DNA of 64,000 bases from JAFGOG01 sp034429215 (GTDB lineage Bacteria > Chloroflexota > Anaerolineae > JAAYZQ01), in the NCBI GenBank assembly GCA_034429215.1, contig DAOUGI010000052.1, forward strand, positions 1 through 64,000, written 5' to 3'. Under the pieces are notes generated by a model that saw only the letters and a program-made list of their open reading frames with translations, was not told the DNA's origin and ran no database searches. Shown here piece after piece: positions 49,992-58,293 of the stretch. The number at the start of each line of letters is the position of its first letter. Position 1 is the first letter of the stretch. Both the position numbers and the translations under genes were made by a program.

Positions 49992-51020
49992 ATGGCTATT
50001 TGTCCTAATTGCGGCAACACACCCGGTGAGAATGCCGTCTTCTGCGACAAGTGCGGCACCCGCTTGCCCCAGCCGGAGGCTGCCCCACCGCCGCCTGCAC
50101 CCGATGCCGGCAGCGCGATCTGCCCCGCCTGCGGCGCAGGCAACGTCCCTGGCGAGGCCTTTTGCGATTTCTGCGGCTCGCCGCTCGCTGCACCCGTGCC
50201 GGTAGAGATGCCGGCCGCGCCCGAGGCCGAGGCGGCGCCGGCAGAAACGCCCGCCGCACCAGAGGCCACGGCGGCGCCGGCAGAAACCCCCACTGCACCC
50301 GATGCCGCGGTGGCGCCGGCAGAAACGCCCGCTGCACCCGCCGAACAAGGGTTAACCTGCCCGGCCTGCCAGGCTCCAGTCCTGGCCGGTGAGGTCTTTT
50401 GCGCCAGCTGCGGCGCCTCGCTGGCTCAGCCGCCGCTCCCACCCGAGCCGGTGGCCGAAGCGGCCGTCGAAGCGCCCCTGTCACCACTGGTCCCAGAGCC
50501 CGTGACGCCGCCGGCTCCCGAGGTCGCGCCGCCACCGCCGCCTGTGACCAAGTGTCCTGTGTGCAACACCGACGTCGAGCCCGGCGACACCTTCTGTAGC
50601 GGCTGCGGCGCTTCGCTCAAGGCTGCGCCCGCTCCGGCTCCAGAAGCTGCGATAGCACCGCCCGCTGAAGCCGCACCATCACCGCCGTCGCCGGCTGCGG
50701 CCGGACCGCGCCTGGTGGTCGTCTCGTCCGGCGCCGAGATTCCGCTCCCGGCCAAGGCCGAGATCCTGCTCGGCCGCGAAGACCCGGTCAGCGGCATCTT
50801 CCCCGAGGTAGACATGACGCCCCATGGCGGCGATGAAGGCGGCATCTCTCGACGCCACGCACGGATACGCGTCGACGGTGGCATGTACTTTATCGAAGAC
50901 CTGGACAGCACCAACTATACTTACGTCAACAAGCAAAAGCTGGTGCCCAAGACCCCTCAGGTGGTCAGCGACGGCGATGAGATCCGGCTAGGCCGGGTGA
51001 GCCTGATCTTCAAAATGTAA
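49992..51020 (+). CDS. Zinc-ribbon / FHA domain adaptor protein
   Basis: 342 residues: four zinc ribbons separated by Pro/Ala/Glu-rich linkers ('CPNCGNTPGENAVFCDKCG', 'CPACGAGNVPGEAFCDFCG', 'CPACQAPVLAGEVFCASCG', 'CPVCNTDVEPGDTFCSGCG'), then a C-terminal FHA domain ('LLGREDPVSGIFPEVDM', 'SRRHARIR', 'DSTNYTYVN'). No enzymatic domain. It probably bridges phosphorylated Thr (FHA) and zinc-ribbon partners within the operon. The linker contains near-perfect 'APAETPAAPEA' repeats, a possible site of length variation. GAAGGAGGG lies before the ATG. Confidence 0.93.
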   Translation: MAICPNCGNTPGENAVFCDKCGTRLPQPEAAPPPPAPDAGSAICPACGAGNVPGEAFCDFCGSPLAAPVPVEMPAAPEAEAAPAETPAAPEATAAPAETPTAPDAAVAPAETPAAPAEQGLTCPACQAPVLAGEVFCASCGASLAQPPLPPEPVAEAAVEAPLSPLVPEPVTPPAPEVAPPPPPVTKCPVCNTDVEPGDTFCSGCGASLKAAPAPAPEAAIAPPAEAAPSPPSPAAAGPRLVVVSSGAEIPLPAKAEILLGREDPVSGIFPEVDMTPHGGDEGGISRRHARIRVDGGMYFIEDLDSTNYTYVNKQKLVPKTPQVVSDGDEIRLGRVSLIFKM

Positions 51021-51024
51021 AGGA

Positions 51025-51065
51025 AACCCGGGTTTCTGCCATCCGGATCCGCAGAAACCCGGGTT
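51025..51065. repeat. 15-bp perfect inverted repeat between FHA and kinase genes
   Basis: AACCCGGGTTTCTGC (51025-51039) and its complement (51051-51065), 11-nt loop, no T-run. The arm sequence is close to the terminator at 31692. Confidence 0.75.
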
Positions 51066-51078
51066 GTACACCTCTGTT

Positions 51079-52932
51079 ATGATACGTTGTCCCGACCCGG
51101 GCTGCGGCCTGGTCAACCGGCCGAACAGCCATTTCTGTGCCAGGTGCGGGCGACCTCTGGACGGGGCATCCCAATCGCCCGCCATTGGGGAGAGCAGTTG
51201 GTCGATCCTGCGCCCAGGTCACCTGATGCACAAGGGCACCTATCGCATCCTAGAGCCGTTGAGCAAAGGGGGCATGGGCGCCTTGTACCTGGCCGCCGAT
51301 ACAGCCGCCTTTGACCGCAAGTGCGTGATCAAGGAGCTGATCGACTATTACAACCCCGCCGACCTGGAGGAGACGCACCAGGCTCAGGCCCGCTTTGAAA
51401 CCGAAGCACGGCTGCTGGCCGAATTGAACCATCCCGGCATCCCGCGGATCTATACCTACTTTTCCGAAGCGGGGCGACACTATATCGTCATGGAATATGT
51501 CGAGGGTGACATCGTCGAGCAGGGAGTGACCCATGTCGACGCCGCCGGGCGCACCGTCCCGGCCCGTCCACTGCCGCACGAGGCCGTCATCCGGCACGCC
51601 ATCCGCGTCTGCCGCGTTCTGGAATACCTGGCCGACCGCCCTACCCCAGTGATCCATCACGACATCAAGCCCGCCAACCTGATCGTGGAGGGCGCCAGCA
51701 GCGACGTGCGGCTGGTAGACTTTGGCACGGCGCGGATCCACACCCGCCGGCTGTCGCCAGGCGAGCAGCCGGCGGGCTTTGGCACGCAGGGCTATGCCGC
51801 ACCAGAACAGTACCAGGGCGGTTCGGATCCCCGCTCCGACGTCTACTCGCTCGCCGCCACCGTCTACCACCTGTTGACAGACGACGATCCTGGCGATCAC
51901 CCCTTCCAGTTTCCCCAGCTCGATACCCTGCCCGCCGTCCTGGCCGATCTCCTGGGACGGGCGCTGCGCCTGGAGGCCAGCCGCCGCAGCACCGCCTTCG
52001 AATTCCGCCAAGGGCTGGAAGCCTGGCTCATCCCCGAGAACGTCGCCGGGCCCTTTGTCTTTCGCAGCGGAGGGGTGGCCCACACCACCGAAGATCTGGT
52101 CGCCCTGGCCGACCGCTACTGGGCCGACGCCCGCGCCCACCTGGCAACCGGCGACTTTCAGCGCTGGTTCCGCGAGCGCAATCGCCACGACCTGGCAGCC
52201 AAGGCCGAATCGGCCCGTCTTGAAGCCGGGGAAGATGCCGACGCCGCGCTTGAGGCCTTTTTGCAGCGCCTCAATCCCCGCCTATCGCCGCCCCGCCCGA
52301 CCGTAGAGCCGCTGGCCCTCGATCTTTACGTCGGCCGGACCCGCCCCGTCACCGCACAGTTGACCGTGCGCAACCAGGGACGCGGCTATGCCCAGGCAGC
52401 CCTCAGCGCGTCGGTGCCTTGGCTGCACTTTGAGCCGGCACAGGTGGGCTGCTTGGCCAACCAGGAAGTGCCGGTGACTGTGTCCCTCGACGCCTCGCAG
52501 CTCCCTTTCCGGCACGACAACCAGGCGGTGATAGCCTGCACGCCGACTCGGGGCGCCCGCATGTCGGTGGCCGTCTCTGCCAAATCCAGCCTGGCCTGGG
52601 AGCTGCTGCGGCGCCTCCAAGCCTGGCTGCATGGCGTTGGCCTGCGAGCCGGTCAGGGGGTTAGACAGGGCGGGTCGCTTTGGCGACGGACGATCGGCAG
52701 CCTGGCAAAATCACGCACCGGGCTGATCATCCTGGCAGCCGAGGCCATCCTGCTCGATGTGCTGTTGGTAGTCCTGTGGTGGCTGTGGTACGGCCTGTCG
52801 CCCGATGCGCTGAGCCTGGTTCTTGCCTTCTTCCAGGCCCTGCCCGTGGCGGCATTGGCCATCTTTGTCCTGCCGGCCCTGGCCTTTGTCGGTGGAGCGA
52901 TCGTATGGCAGCTCTTCAAACACCAGATCTGA
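51079..52932 (+). CDS. Ser/Thr protein kinase with zinc ribbon and C-terminal membrane segments
   Basis: 617 residues from the ATG at 51079; a TTG at 51064 would lie inside the hairpin. Zinc ribbon 'CPDPGCGLVNRPNSHFCARCG'. Kinase ~55-325: 'LSKGGMGALYLA', 'CVIKELIDYY', 'IHHDIKPANL' (HHD, a non-RD loop), 'LVDFGTAR', 'GYAAPEQYQ'. Then a helical module ('RYWADARAHLATGDFQRWF', 'ALEAFLQRLNP') and an Ig-like beta domain ('LTVRNQGRGYAQAALSASV'), both paralogous to those in the 52973 kinase. Two C-terminal TM helices follow ('LIILAAEAILLDVLLVVLWW' and a second near the end). The only kinase of the set with TM segments. Confidence 0.92.
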   Translation: MIRCPDPGCGLVNRPNSHFCARCGRPLDGASQSPAIGESSWSILRPGHLMHKGTYRILEPLSKGGMGALYLAADTAAFDRKCVIKELIDYYNPADLEETHQAQARFETEARLLAELNHPGIPRIYTYFSEAGRHYIVMEYVEGDIVEQGVTHVDAAGRTVPARPLPHEAVIRHAIRVCRVLEYLADRPTPVIHHDIKPANLIVEGASSDVRLVDFGTARIHTRRLSPGEQPAGFGTQGYAAPEQYQGGSDPRSDVYSLAATVYHLLTDDDPGDHPFQFPQLDTLPAVLADLLGRALRLEASRRSTAFEFRQGLEAWLIPENVAGPFVFRSGGVAHTTEDLVALADRYWADARAHLATGDFQRWFRERNRHDLAAKAESARLEAGEDADAALEAFLQRLNPRLSPPRPTVEPLALDLYVGRTRPVTAQLTVRNQGRGYAQAALSASVPWLHFEPAQVGCLANQEVPVTVSLDASQLPFRHDNQAVIACTPTRGARMSVAVSAKSSLAWELLRRLQAWLHGVGLRAGQGVRQGGSLWRRTIGSLAKSRTGLIILAAEAILLDVLLVVLWWLWYGLSPDALSLVLAFFQALPVAALAIFVLPALAFVGGAIVWQLFKHQI

Positions 52933-52957
52933 CAGATTTTGGAAACCTGTCAGATCT
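52925..52957. repeat. Inverted repeat spanning the kinase stop codon
   Basis: AGATCTGACAG (52925-52935) and CTGTCAGATCT (52947-52957), perfect 11-bp arms; the stop codon of the 51079 gene lies in the left arm. It is a variant of the ACCTGNCAGGT family and is followed by TTAGAGG and not a T-run. Confidence 0.65.
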
Positions 52958-52972
52958 TTAGAGGATTAGACC

Positions 52973-54805
52973 TTGACCGATCCCTGTCCCAACTGCGGCC
53001 GCCTCAACCGGCCAGGCGCCCGCTACTGCGCCTCGTGCCAGTCACCGCTAGGGGTGACAAACACAACAGTAGGGGTGACAGACACAGATGCCCAGCTCAG
53101 CTCAGGCCAACTGCTGGACGGCGGCAACTATCGCATCGTCCGTCCTTTGGGCAAAGGCGGCATGGGCGCCGTCTATCTGGTCGCCCAGACCAAGGCCTTC
53201 GACCGGCTGGCCGTCTTAAAAGAGGTCATCGAATACTTTGACCCGCTCGACCCTGATGCCCGCCAGGAAGCAGCCCGGCGGTTCGAGGCCGAGGCCCGCA
53301 CCCTGGGTGACCTCAAGCATCCTGGCATCCCCGACCTGTACGCCTACTTTTCCGCAGGCAGCCACAACTACCTGGTCATGGAATATATCGAAGGGCCAGA
53401 CCTGGCCGACAGCCTGACCGGCCCTGGGTCAGGCGGCCAGGCCGTTTCCGGCAAGGTGCTGACCATGGCCGACGTGCTGCACTATACCATCGAGATCTGC
53501 ACCGTGCTCGAACACCTGGCCAGCCGCAACCCGCCTGTCGTCCACAACGACATCAAACCGGGCAACATCATCGTCGACCAGAACACCGGACGGGCGGTGC
53601 TCGTCGATTTCGGCACGGCCAAGACCCGCTACCTGGTCACTGCCGGCGGCGACCTGTATGGCACAGTGGGCTATGCCGCTCCCGAGCTTTACCGTGGCCA
53701 GTCCGAGCCCCGCTCAGACGTCTACTCACTGGCCGCCACCGCCTACCACCTCCTCACCGACGACGACCCGCGCGACCACCCCAACCAGTACCCCCAGCTC
53801 GACGCATTGCCGCCCGACCTGGCCGACATCCTTCGCGCCGCCCTCGCCGAGAATGTGACACAGCGGCCGACCGCCGCCGAGTTTCGCCAACACCTGGAAG
53901 CCTACCAGGCCGGCCAGACCGGCCCGCTGAAAGCACTGGGGTTCCCCGATGGGGATGCCGCCGACGACCGCGACGAGCTGTTAGAGCTGTCGGTCGAGCA
54001 CTGGCGCTACGCCGCCGGCCTACTGGCCGACGGCACGCTGGCCCGTTGGCTGCGCCACACACTCCACGACGAGGCTGCCGCCAAGACTGCCGAAGTTGCC
54101 GTCCGCCAATGGCCTCAAAACCCAGATGCCGCCCTCGATGCGTTCATCAGGCAGCTGGAGCCCGGCCTCCTGCCGCCGGGCAAGATGGAGCTGCGCACCA
54201 CCAGCCTCAGGCCCCAGGTGGGTCTGGGACAAAAGGTCACCCAAGCCATCGAGATCACCAACAAAGGCCAGGGCCTGCTACACGGTGAGGTGCTCAGCTC
54301 GCAGCCGTGGCTCACGCCGAACAGCAGCACCTTCATCTGTCCACCCGGCGGCACCTGTACTATACCGATCCAGATCGACGCTTCCACCCTGGCCGCCGGC
54401 CAGAGCCACCTGGCCGCCGTGACCCTCACCCCGGCCAAGGCGATGCCCGAGGTCGTGCCGGTCCAGGTCACTGTCGTTACCCCGGCAATCCGCGTTGATC
54501 CGGCTCGCCTCGATTTCGGCACCGTTCCCCGCCGAGGGCCTGCCCCTGTCAAGACCTTGACCGTGATCAATCCCGGCCCGGCCGTTGCCGACTGCAAAGT
54601 GACCGGCATGCCCCAGTGGCTGGCAGCCCGCCCTACTGCATTTCGCCTTCCACCCGGCGCTCAGGAAATCGTCACGATCGAGTTGCGCCCGCAAAAGGTG
54701 CCGGGACGCAGCCAGGAGATCGCGTTGACCATAGCCGTGGACAAGGGCCATCCGCAGCAGATCGCTGCTGCCGTGCGGATCAAAGACGCGGGGTTGTGGG
54801 GCTGA
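52973..54805 (+). CDS. Ser/Thr protein kinase with zinc ribbon and two Ig-like domains
   Basis: 610 residues from a TTG start with AGAGGA upstream. Zinc ribbon 'CPNCGRLNRPGARYCASC'. Kinase ~50-310: 'LGKGGMGAVYLV', 'AVLKEVIEYF', 'VVHNDIKPGNI' (HND, non-RD), 'LVDFGTAK', 'GYAAPELYRG'. A helical module ('LLADGTLARWLRHTLHDEA', 'ALDAFIRQLEP') parallels that of the 51079 kinase. Two Ig-like domains follow ('AIEITNKGQGLLHGEVLSSQ'; 'LDFGTVPRRGPAPVKTLTV'). Unlike its paralogue it has no TM. Its stop is 8 bp before the next PP2C gene. Confidence 0.92.
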   Translation: MTDPCPNCGRLNRPGARYCASCQSPLGVTNTTVGVTDTDAQLSSGQLLDGGNYRIVRPLGKGGMGAVYLVAQTKAFDRLAVLKEVIEYFDPLDPDARQEAARRFEAEARTLGDLKHPGIPDLYAYFSAGSHNYLVMEYIEGPDLADSLTGPGSGGQAVSGKVLTMADVLHYTIEICTVLEHLASRNPPVVHNDIKPGNIIVDQNTGRAVLVDFGTAKTRYLVTAGGDLYGTVGYAAPELYRGQSEPRSDVYSLAATAYHLLTDDDPRDHPNQYPQLDALPPDLADILRAALAENVTQRPTAAEFRQHLEAYQAGQTGPLKALGFPDGDAADDRDELLELSVEHWRYAAGLLADGTLARWLRHTLHDEAAAKTAEVAVRQWPQNPDAALDAFIRQLEPGLLPPGKMELRTTSLRPQVGLGQKVTQAIEITNKGQGLLHGEVLSSQPWLTPNSSTFICPPGGTCTIPIQIDASTLAAGQSHLAAVTLTPAKAMPEVVPVQVTVVTPAIRVDPARLDFGTVPRRGPAPVKTLTVINPGPAVADCKVTGMPQWLAARPTAFRLPPGAQEIVTIELRPQKVPGRSQEIALTIAVDKGHPQQIAAAVRIKDAGLWG

Positions 54806-54813
54806 GGTAAGCG

Positions 54814-55662
54814 ATGATACCCTGGCTTTCCGTCGCCGGTCTGACTGATGCCGGCCGCGAGCGCGAGCTGAACGAAGATAGTTTTTACTACCGGGTCGTC
54901 CAGTCGTCTGACGAAGGGCCGCTCGGCCTGCTCGTCGTCGCCGACGGCATGGGCGGCGAGTTGGCCGGCGAGGTCGCCAGTCGTTGGGCAGTGCAGACCC
55001 TCAAACGCGAGCTGGCACCCCTGTTCCGGCCCCAGGACCCGGCCGTTACGCGTCTCCTGGACGCGGAAGACCTGGCCGTAATGGGCAGCGGCGTCACCGT
55101 CCACCTGGAAGAGACCGACCTGGTCCGCCTGTTGCAGCACGCCGTCGAGCGGGCAAACCAGGTATTGCTGGGCTATGCTCACCGGCACCCTGATCAAGCC
55201 GGCGGCATGGGCTCGACGCTGACACTGGCCGTCGTCGAGAACCGGCGTCTCACTCTAATCCACATCGGCGACAGCCGTGCCTACCTTTGGCGCGGCGGTG
55301 AGCTGTCCCAACTGACCGAAGACCATTCAGTCCCCGGGGCGCTGCTCAAGCAGGGCAAGATCGAGCCCGATGAGGTCTATACCCATCCCCACCGCAATGT
55401 CATCTACCGCGGCCTGGGCCTCAAACCGGGCGCCGAGGTAGACCATTATGCGCCTGTGGAGCTCCGGCCCGGCGATGGACTGCTCCTCTGCTCCGATGGC
55501 CTGTGGAACATGGTCTACCCCACCGATCGCCTGGAAGCGCTGCTGGCCGCCGGTGGCGATCCGCGGGTCATCTGCCGCCGACTGGTCGATGCCGCCAACC
55601 AGGCCGGCGGTGAGGATAACGTGACGGTAATCTGGGCGCACCTGGAGGGCGACAATGGCTAA
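54814..55662 (+). CDS. PP2C-type protein phosphatase
   Basis: 282 residues, a minimal PP2C catalytic domain: 'RERELNEDSFYY', 'VVADGMGGELAGE', 'GMGSTLTLAVV', 'HIGDSRAYLWR', 'LTEDHSVPGALL', 'CSDGLWNMV' and 'GGEDNVTVIW'. All metal-binding Asp positions are present. It has no zinc ribbon, unlike the 47058 phosphatase. Its last 8 bases overlap the start of the next kinase gene, so the two are translationally coupled; that kinase is its likely counterpart. Confidence 0.95.
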   Translation: MIPWLSVAGLTDAGRERELNEDSFYYRVVQSSDEGPLGLLVVADGMGGELAGEVASRWAVQTLKRELAPLFRPQDPAVTRLLDAEDLAVMGSGVTVHLEETDLVRLLQHAVERANQVLLGYAHRHPDQAGGMGSTLTLAVVENRRLTLIHIGDSRAYLWRGGELSQLTEDHSVPGALLKQGKIEPDEVYTHPHRNVIYRGLGLKPGAEVDHYAPVELRPGDGLLLCSDGLWNMVYPTDRLEALLAAGGDPRVICRRLVDAANQAGGEDNVTVIWAHLEGDNG

Positions 55663-56911
55663 CTGTCCGCAATGCGGAACACCGGCCAAGCCACAGTCCC
55701 TCTTCTGTACGCGCTGCGGCGTCCGGCTGGCTGCCGCAGGCATGCCGGTCGGAGCGGGGGCCGGCGGCATCGGGCCGCTACCTGTCGGCACACCCCTCCA
55801 AGGAGGGCGCTACCAGATCATCGGCCAGTTGGGCGAAGGGGGTATGGGTGCCGTCTACCTGGCCAAAGACATGGAGCTGTTTGGCCGGCTGTGCGTCGTC
55901 AAGCAAATGCGTCCCTTTTTCGCCAGCCAGACCGAGCGGCGCAAGGCTGAGGACGATTTCAAGCGCGAGGCCGAGGTCCTGGCCCAGCTTAACCAGCCCG
56001 GCCATCCCCACATCCCCGAGGTGTATGGCTATTTCGTCGAAGGCGGCGATCAATTCCTGGTCATGAAATATATCGAGGGTGAAAGCCTGGAACGGCGGCT
56101 GGACCGGCTCAAGCGTCCCCTGTCCGAGGTAGAGGTGATCCGCTGTGCCAGCGAGGTTGCCAACGCCCTTGTCTACCTCCACAGCCGCAAGCCGCAGCCG
56201 GTTATCCACCGCGACATCAAGCCGGCCAATATTATCGTCGATCCCGAAGACCGGGTTTGGCTGGTCGACTTTGGGCTGGCCCGCGCCTCCACAAGCAGTG
56301 GCGCGCGGGTCATGCTCGCCGGGGGCAAGACGATTGCCGCCGGCACGCCCGGCTACACGCCCCTGGAGCAGTGGCAGATGCAGGCCAATTCCAAGTCGGA
56401 CGTCTATGCCCTGGGCGCCACTATGCATCACCTGCTGACCGGCCAAGATCCGCGCGACCGCTTCACCTCCTTTCCCGAGCTGAGCTTTGACATCCTGAAG
56501 AACTTTTCCCAGTTCAAGCCGCTGTCCGAGCTGCGGTCCGACCTGAGCTCCGGTATAGTAAACCTGGTCGCCCGCTGCCTGGATCCCGATCCCCGCCGCC
56601 GGCCCGACGCAGCGCAGCTCGAGGTTGAGCTGGACGGGCTGGCGCCTACCGGCAGCAAGCTCTTTGACACCGTCCGCCGGTGGAGCCCTACCCTGGGCGA
56701 GCTCCTGGGCACTGCCCTGGCTAATTTCGTCCGGGCAATGTTTGGCCAATCGACACCTCAAAAGCGCAGCTCGGTGCAGCCCACTACCCCACCGGCCGAC
56801 CAGCGGTCCGACCCAAGCCGTCCTGCCATCCCCTGTCTTCTGTGCCGCGGCCAGGGCGTGCGGGCCAACGGCAAGCCCTGCCCCATCTGTCGGGGGACCG
56901 GCTACTGGTAA
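55655..56911 (+). CDS. Ser/Thr protein kinase with zinc ribbon and DnaJ-like zinc motif
   Basis: 418 residues. Zinc ribbon 'CPQCGTPAKPQSLFCTRCG'. Kinase ~48-330 with a canonical loop: 'LGEGGMGAVYLA', 'CVVKQMRPF', 'VIHRDIKPANI' (HRD), 'LVDFGLAR', 'GTPGYTPLEQW'. The C-terminus has 'CLLCRGQGVRANGKPCPICRGTGYW', two CxxCxGxG units like a half DnaJ zinc finger. It is the only kinase of the operon with a fully standard HRD loop. It overlaps the PP2C gene upstream and ends the operon. Confidence 0.94.
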   Translation: MANCPQCGTPAKPQSLFCTRCGVRLAAAGMPVGAGAGGIGPLPVGTPLQGGRYQIIGQLGEGGMGAVYLAKDMELFGRLCVVKQMRPFFASQTERRKAEDDFKREAEVLAQLNQPGHPHIPEVYGYFVEGGDQFLVMKYIEGESLERRLDRLKRPLSEVEVIRCASEVANALVYLHSRKPQPVIHRDIKPANIIVDPEDRVWLVDFGLARASTSSGARVMLAGGKTIAAGTPGYTPLEQWQMQANSKSDVYALGATMHHLLTGQDPRDRFTSFPELSFDILKNFSQFKPLSELRSDLSSGIVNLVARCLDPDPRRRPDAAQLEVELDGLAPTGSKLFDTVRRWSPTLGELLGTALANFVRAMFGQSTPQKRSSVQPTTPPADQRSDPSRPAIPCLLCRGQGVRANGKPCPICRGTGYW

Positions 56912-56995
56912 ACGTCTGGCCAACAGACCTCAATGTCTGTAACCGACATCGCCAATCTGGATTTGGCGCAGCCCCAACCCAACCCCTTGTGATCC

Positions 56996-57024
56996 TTTTC
57001 CTTTTGACGCTGTTGTAGTATAAT
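56996..57024 (+). promoter_or_regulatory. Possible promoter for the acyl-CoA dehydrogenase gene
   Basis: TATAAT at 57019-57024 is a perfect -10. The 17-nt-spaced -35 would be TTTTCC (56996-57001), weak; a TTGACG at 57004 is too close. Confidence 0.5.
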
Positions 57025-57130
57025 GGCCGGCGTGACAGGTCGGCAACCGGACAACCGGCCGGGTCTCTGGTTGCTGACTGTTGAACGCCGATAACTGAAT
57101 ACGTTTTGCAGCGACGCAAAGGAGGGAGAT
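57025..57130 (+). promoter_or_regulatory. Long-hairpin 5' leader of the acyl-CoA dehydrogenase gene
   Basis: The ~100-nt leader can fold as one long hairpin: CGGCGT (57028-57033) with ACGCCG (57085-57090), then GTCGGCAACC (57039-57048) with GGTTGCTGAC (57069-57078, one G-U). A good ribosome site (AAGGAGGGAG) follows outside the fold. It may be regulatory RNA; no known class was recognised. Confidence 0.45.
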
Positions 57131-58288
57131 ATGGACCTGCAGTTAACCGCTGAACACAAGATGATCCAGGACATGGCGCGTGATTTTGCTCAAAAAGAGA
57201 TCGCGCCCATCGCCGCCGAGATCGATGAGACGGCATCCTTCCCGACCAAAACCGTCCGAAAGATGGGTGAGCTCGGTTTCATGGGCATCGAGATCCCGGA
57301 AGAGTACGGCGGCACCGGCATGGATCCTCTCAGCTACGTGCTGGCCATGATCGAGATATCCAAAGCCTGCGCCTCGCATGGTGTGATCATGTCGGTCAAC
57401 AATTCGCTCGTCTGCCACGGCCTCTACAAATTTGGCACCGAGCAGCAAAAGCAAGCCTTCCTGGTGCCACTGGCCAGCGGCGAAAAGCTGGGCGCCTACT
57501 CCCTGACCGAGCCGCAAGCCGGCTCCGACCCGGCCAACATGCGCTGCACCGCCGAGTATGACCCCGCCGCCGACGAATATGTCATCAACGGCACCAAGGC
57601 ATGGGTCACCAGCGGCCCGAACGCCGATTACATTGTCCTGTTCGCCATGACCGACCGGAGCAAGGGCACGCGGGGCATCTCGGCCTTTGTCGTCGATACC
57701 AAGCTGCCAGGCTTCAAGCCCGGCAAGGTGGAACCAAAACTGGGGATCCGAGCGTCTCATACATCAGAGCTGGTATTCGAGAACTATCGCCTGCCGGCCT
57801 GGCACCGGCTGGGCGAAGAGGGCTCTGGTTTCAAGATCGCCCTGGCCATCCTGGATGCCGGGCGGATTGGCATTGCCGCGCAGGCGGTAGGCATCGCCGA
57901 GGCGGCTTACGAAGCTGCCCTGGCCTATTCCAAGGAGCGGGAGCAGTTCGGCCAGCCGATCAGCGAGTTCCAGGCCATTCAGTGGATGCTCGCCGACATG
58001 AAGACCCGGCTGGAGGCCGCCCGACTGCTGGCCTACCAGGCAGCTCTGGCCAAAGAGGAGGCCGAAAAGGGCAAAGGGCGCTACAGCCTCCAAGCGTCAA
58101 TGGCCAAGCTGTACGCCTCCGAGACCGCCATGTGGGTCACCACCAAGGCGATCCAGGTCTTTGGCGGCAACGGCTACAGCAAAGAGTACCCGGTAGAGCG
58201 CTACTTCCGCGATGCCAAGATCACCGAGATCTATGAAGGCACCAGCGAGATCCAGCGGATGGTGATCGCCAGGAGTGTCCTGGCCTAA
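57131..58288 (+). CDS. Acyl-CoA dehydrogenase (short-chain/butyryl type)
   Basis: 385 residues, the family length. FAD-dependent alpha,beta-dehydrogenation of acyl-CoA passing electrons to ETF. Blocks: 'GFMGIEIPEEYGGTGMD', 'YSLTEPQAGSDPANM' (FAD/substrate loop), 'VINGTKAWVTSGPNADYIVL', 'GIRASHTSELVFENYRLP', 'IYEGTSEIQRMVIAR' (catalytic Glu in the short-chain family is the E of IYEGTSE). It acts in fatty acid or branched amino acid catabolism; chain length is uncertain. It is the only gene of that pathway here, with its own leader, followed after 5 bp by a glycosyltransferase. Confidence 0.96.
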   Translation: MDLQLTAEHKMIQDMARDFAQKEIAPIAAEIDETASFPTKTVRKMGELGFMGIEIPEEYGGTGMDPLSYVLAMIEISKACASHGVIMSVNNSLVCHGLYKFGTEQQKQAFLVPLASGEKLGAYSLTEPQAGSDPANMRCTAEYDPAADEYVINGTKAWVTSGPNADYIVLFAMTDRSKGTRGISAFVVDTKLPGFKPGKVEPKLGIRASHTSELVFENYRLPAWHRLGEEGSGFKIALAILDAGRIGIAAQAVGIAEAAYEAALAYSKEREQFGQPISEFQAIQWMLADMKTRLEAARLLAYQAALAKEEAEKGKGRYSLQASMAKLYASETAMWVTTKAIQVFGGNGYSKEYPVERYFRDAKITEIYEGTSEIQRMVIARSVLA

Positions 58289-58293
58289 GAGTT

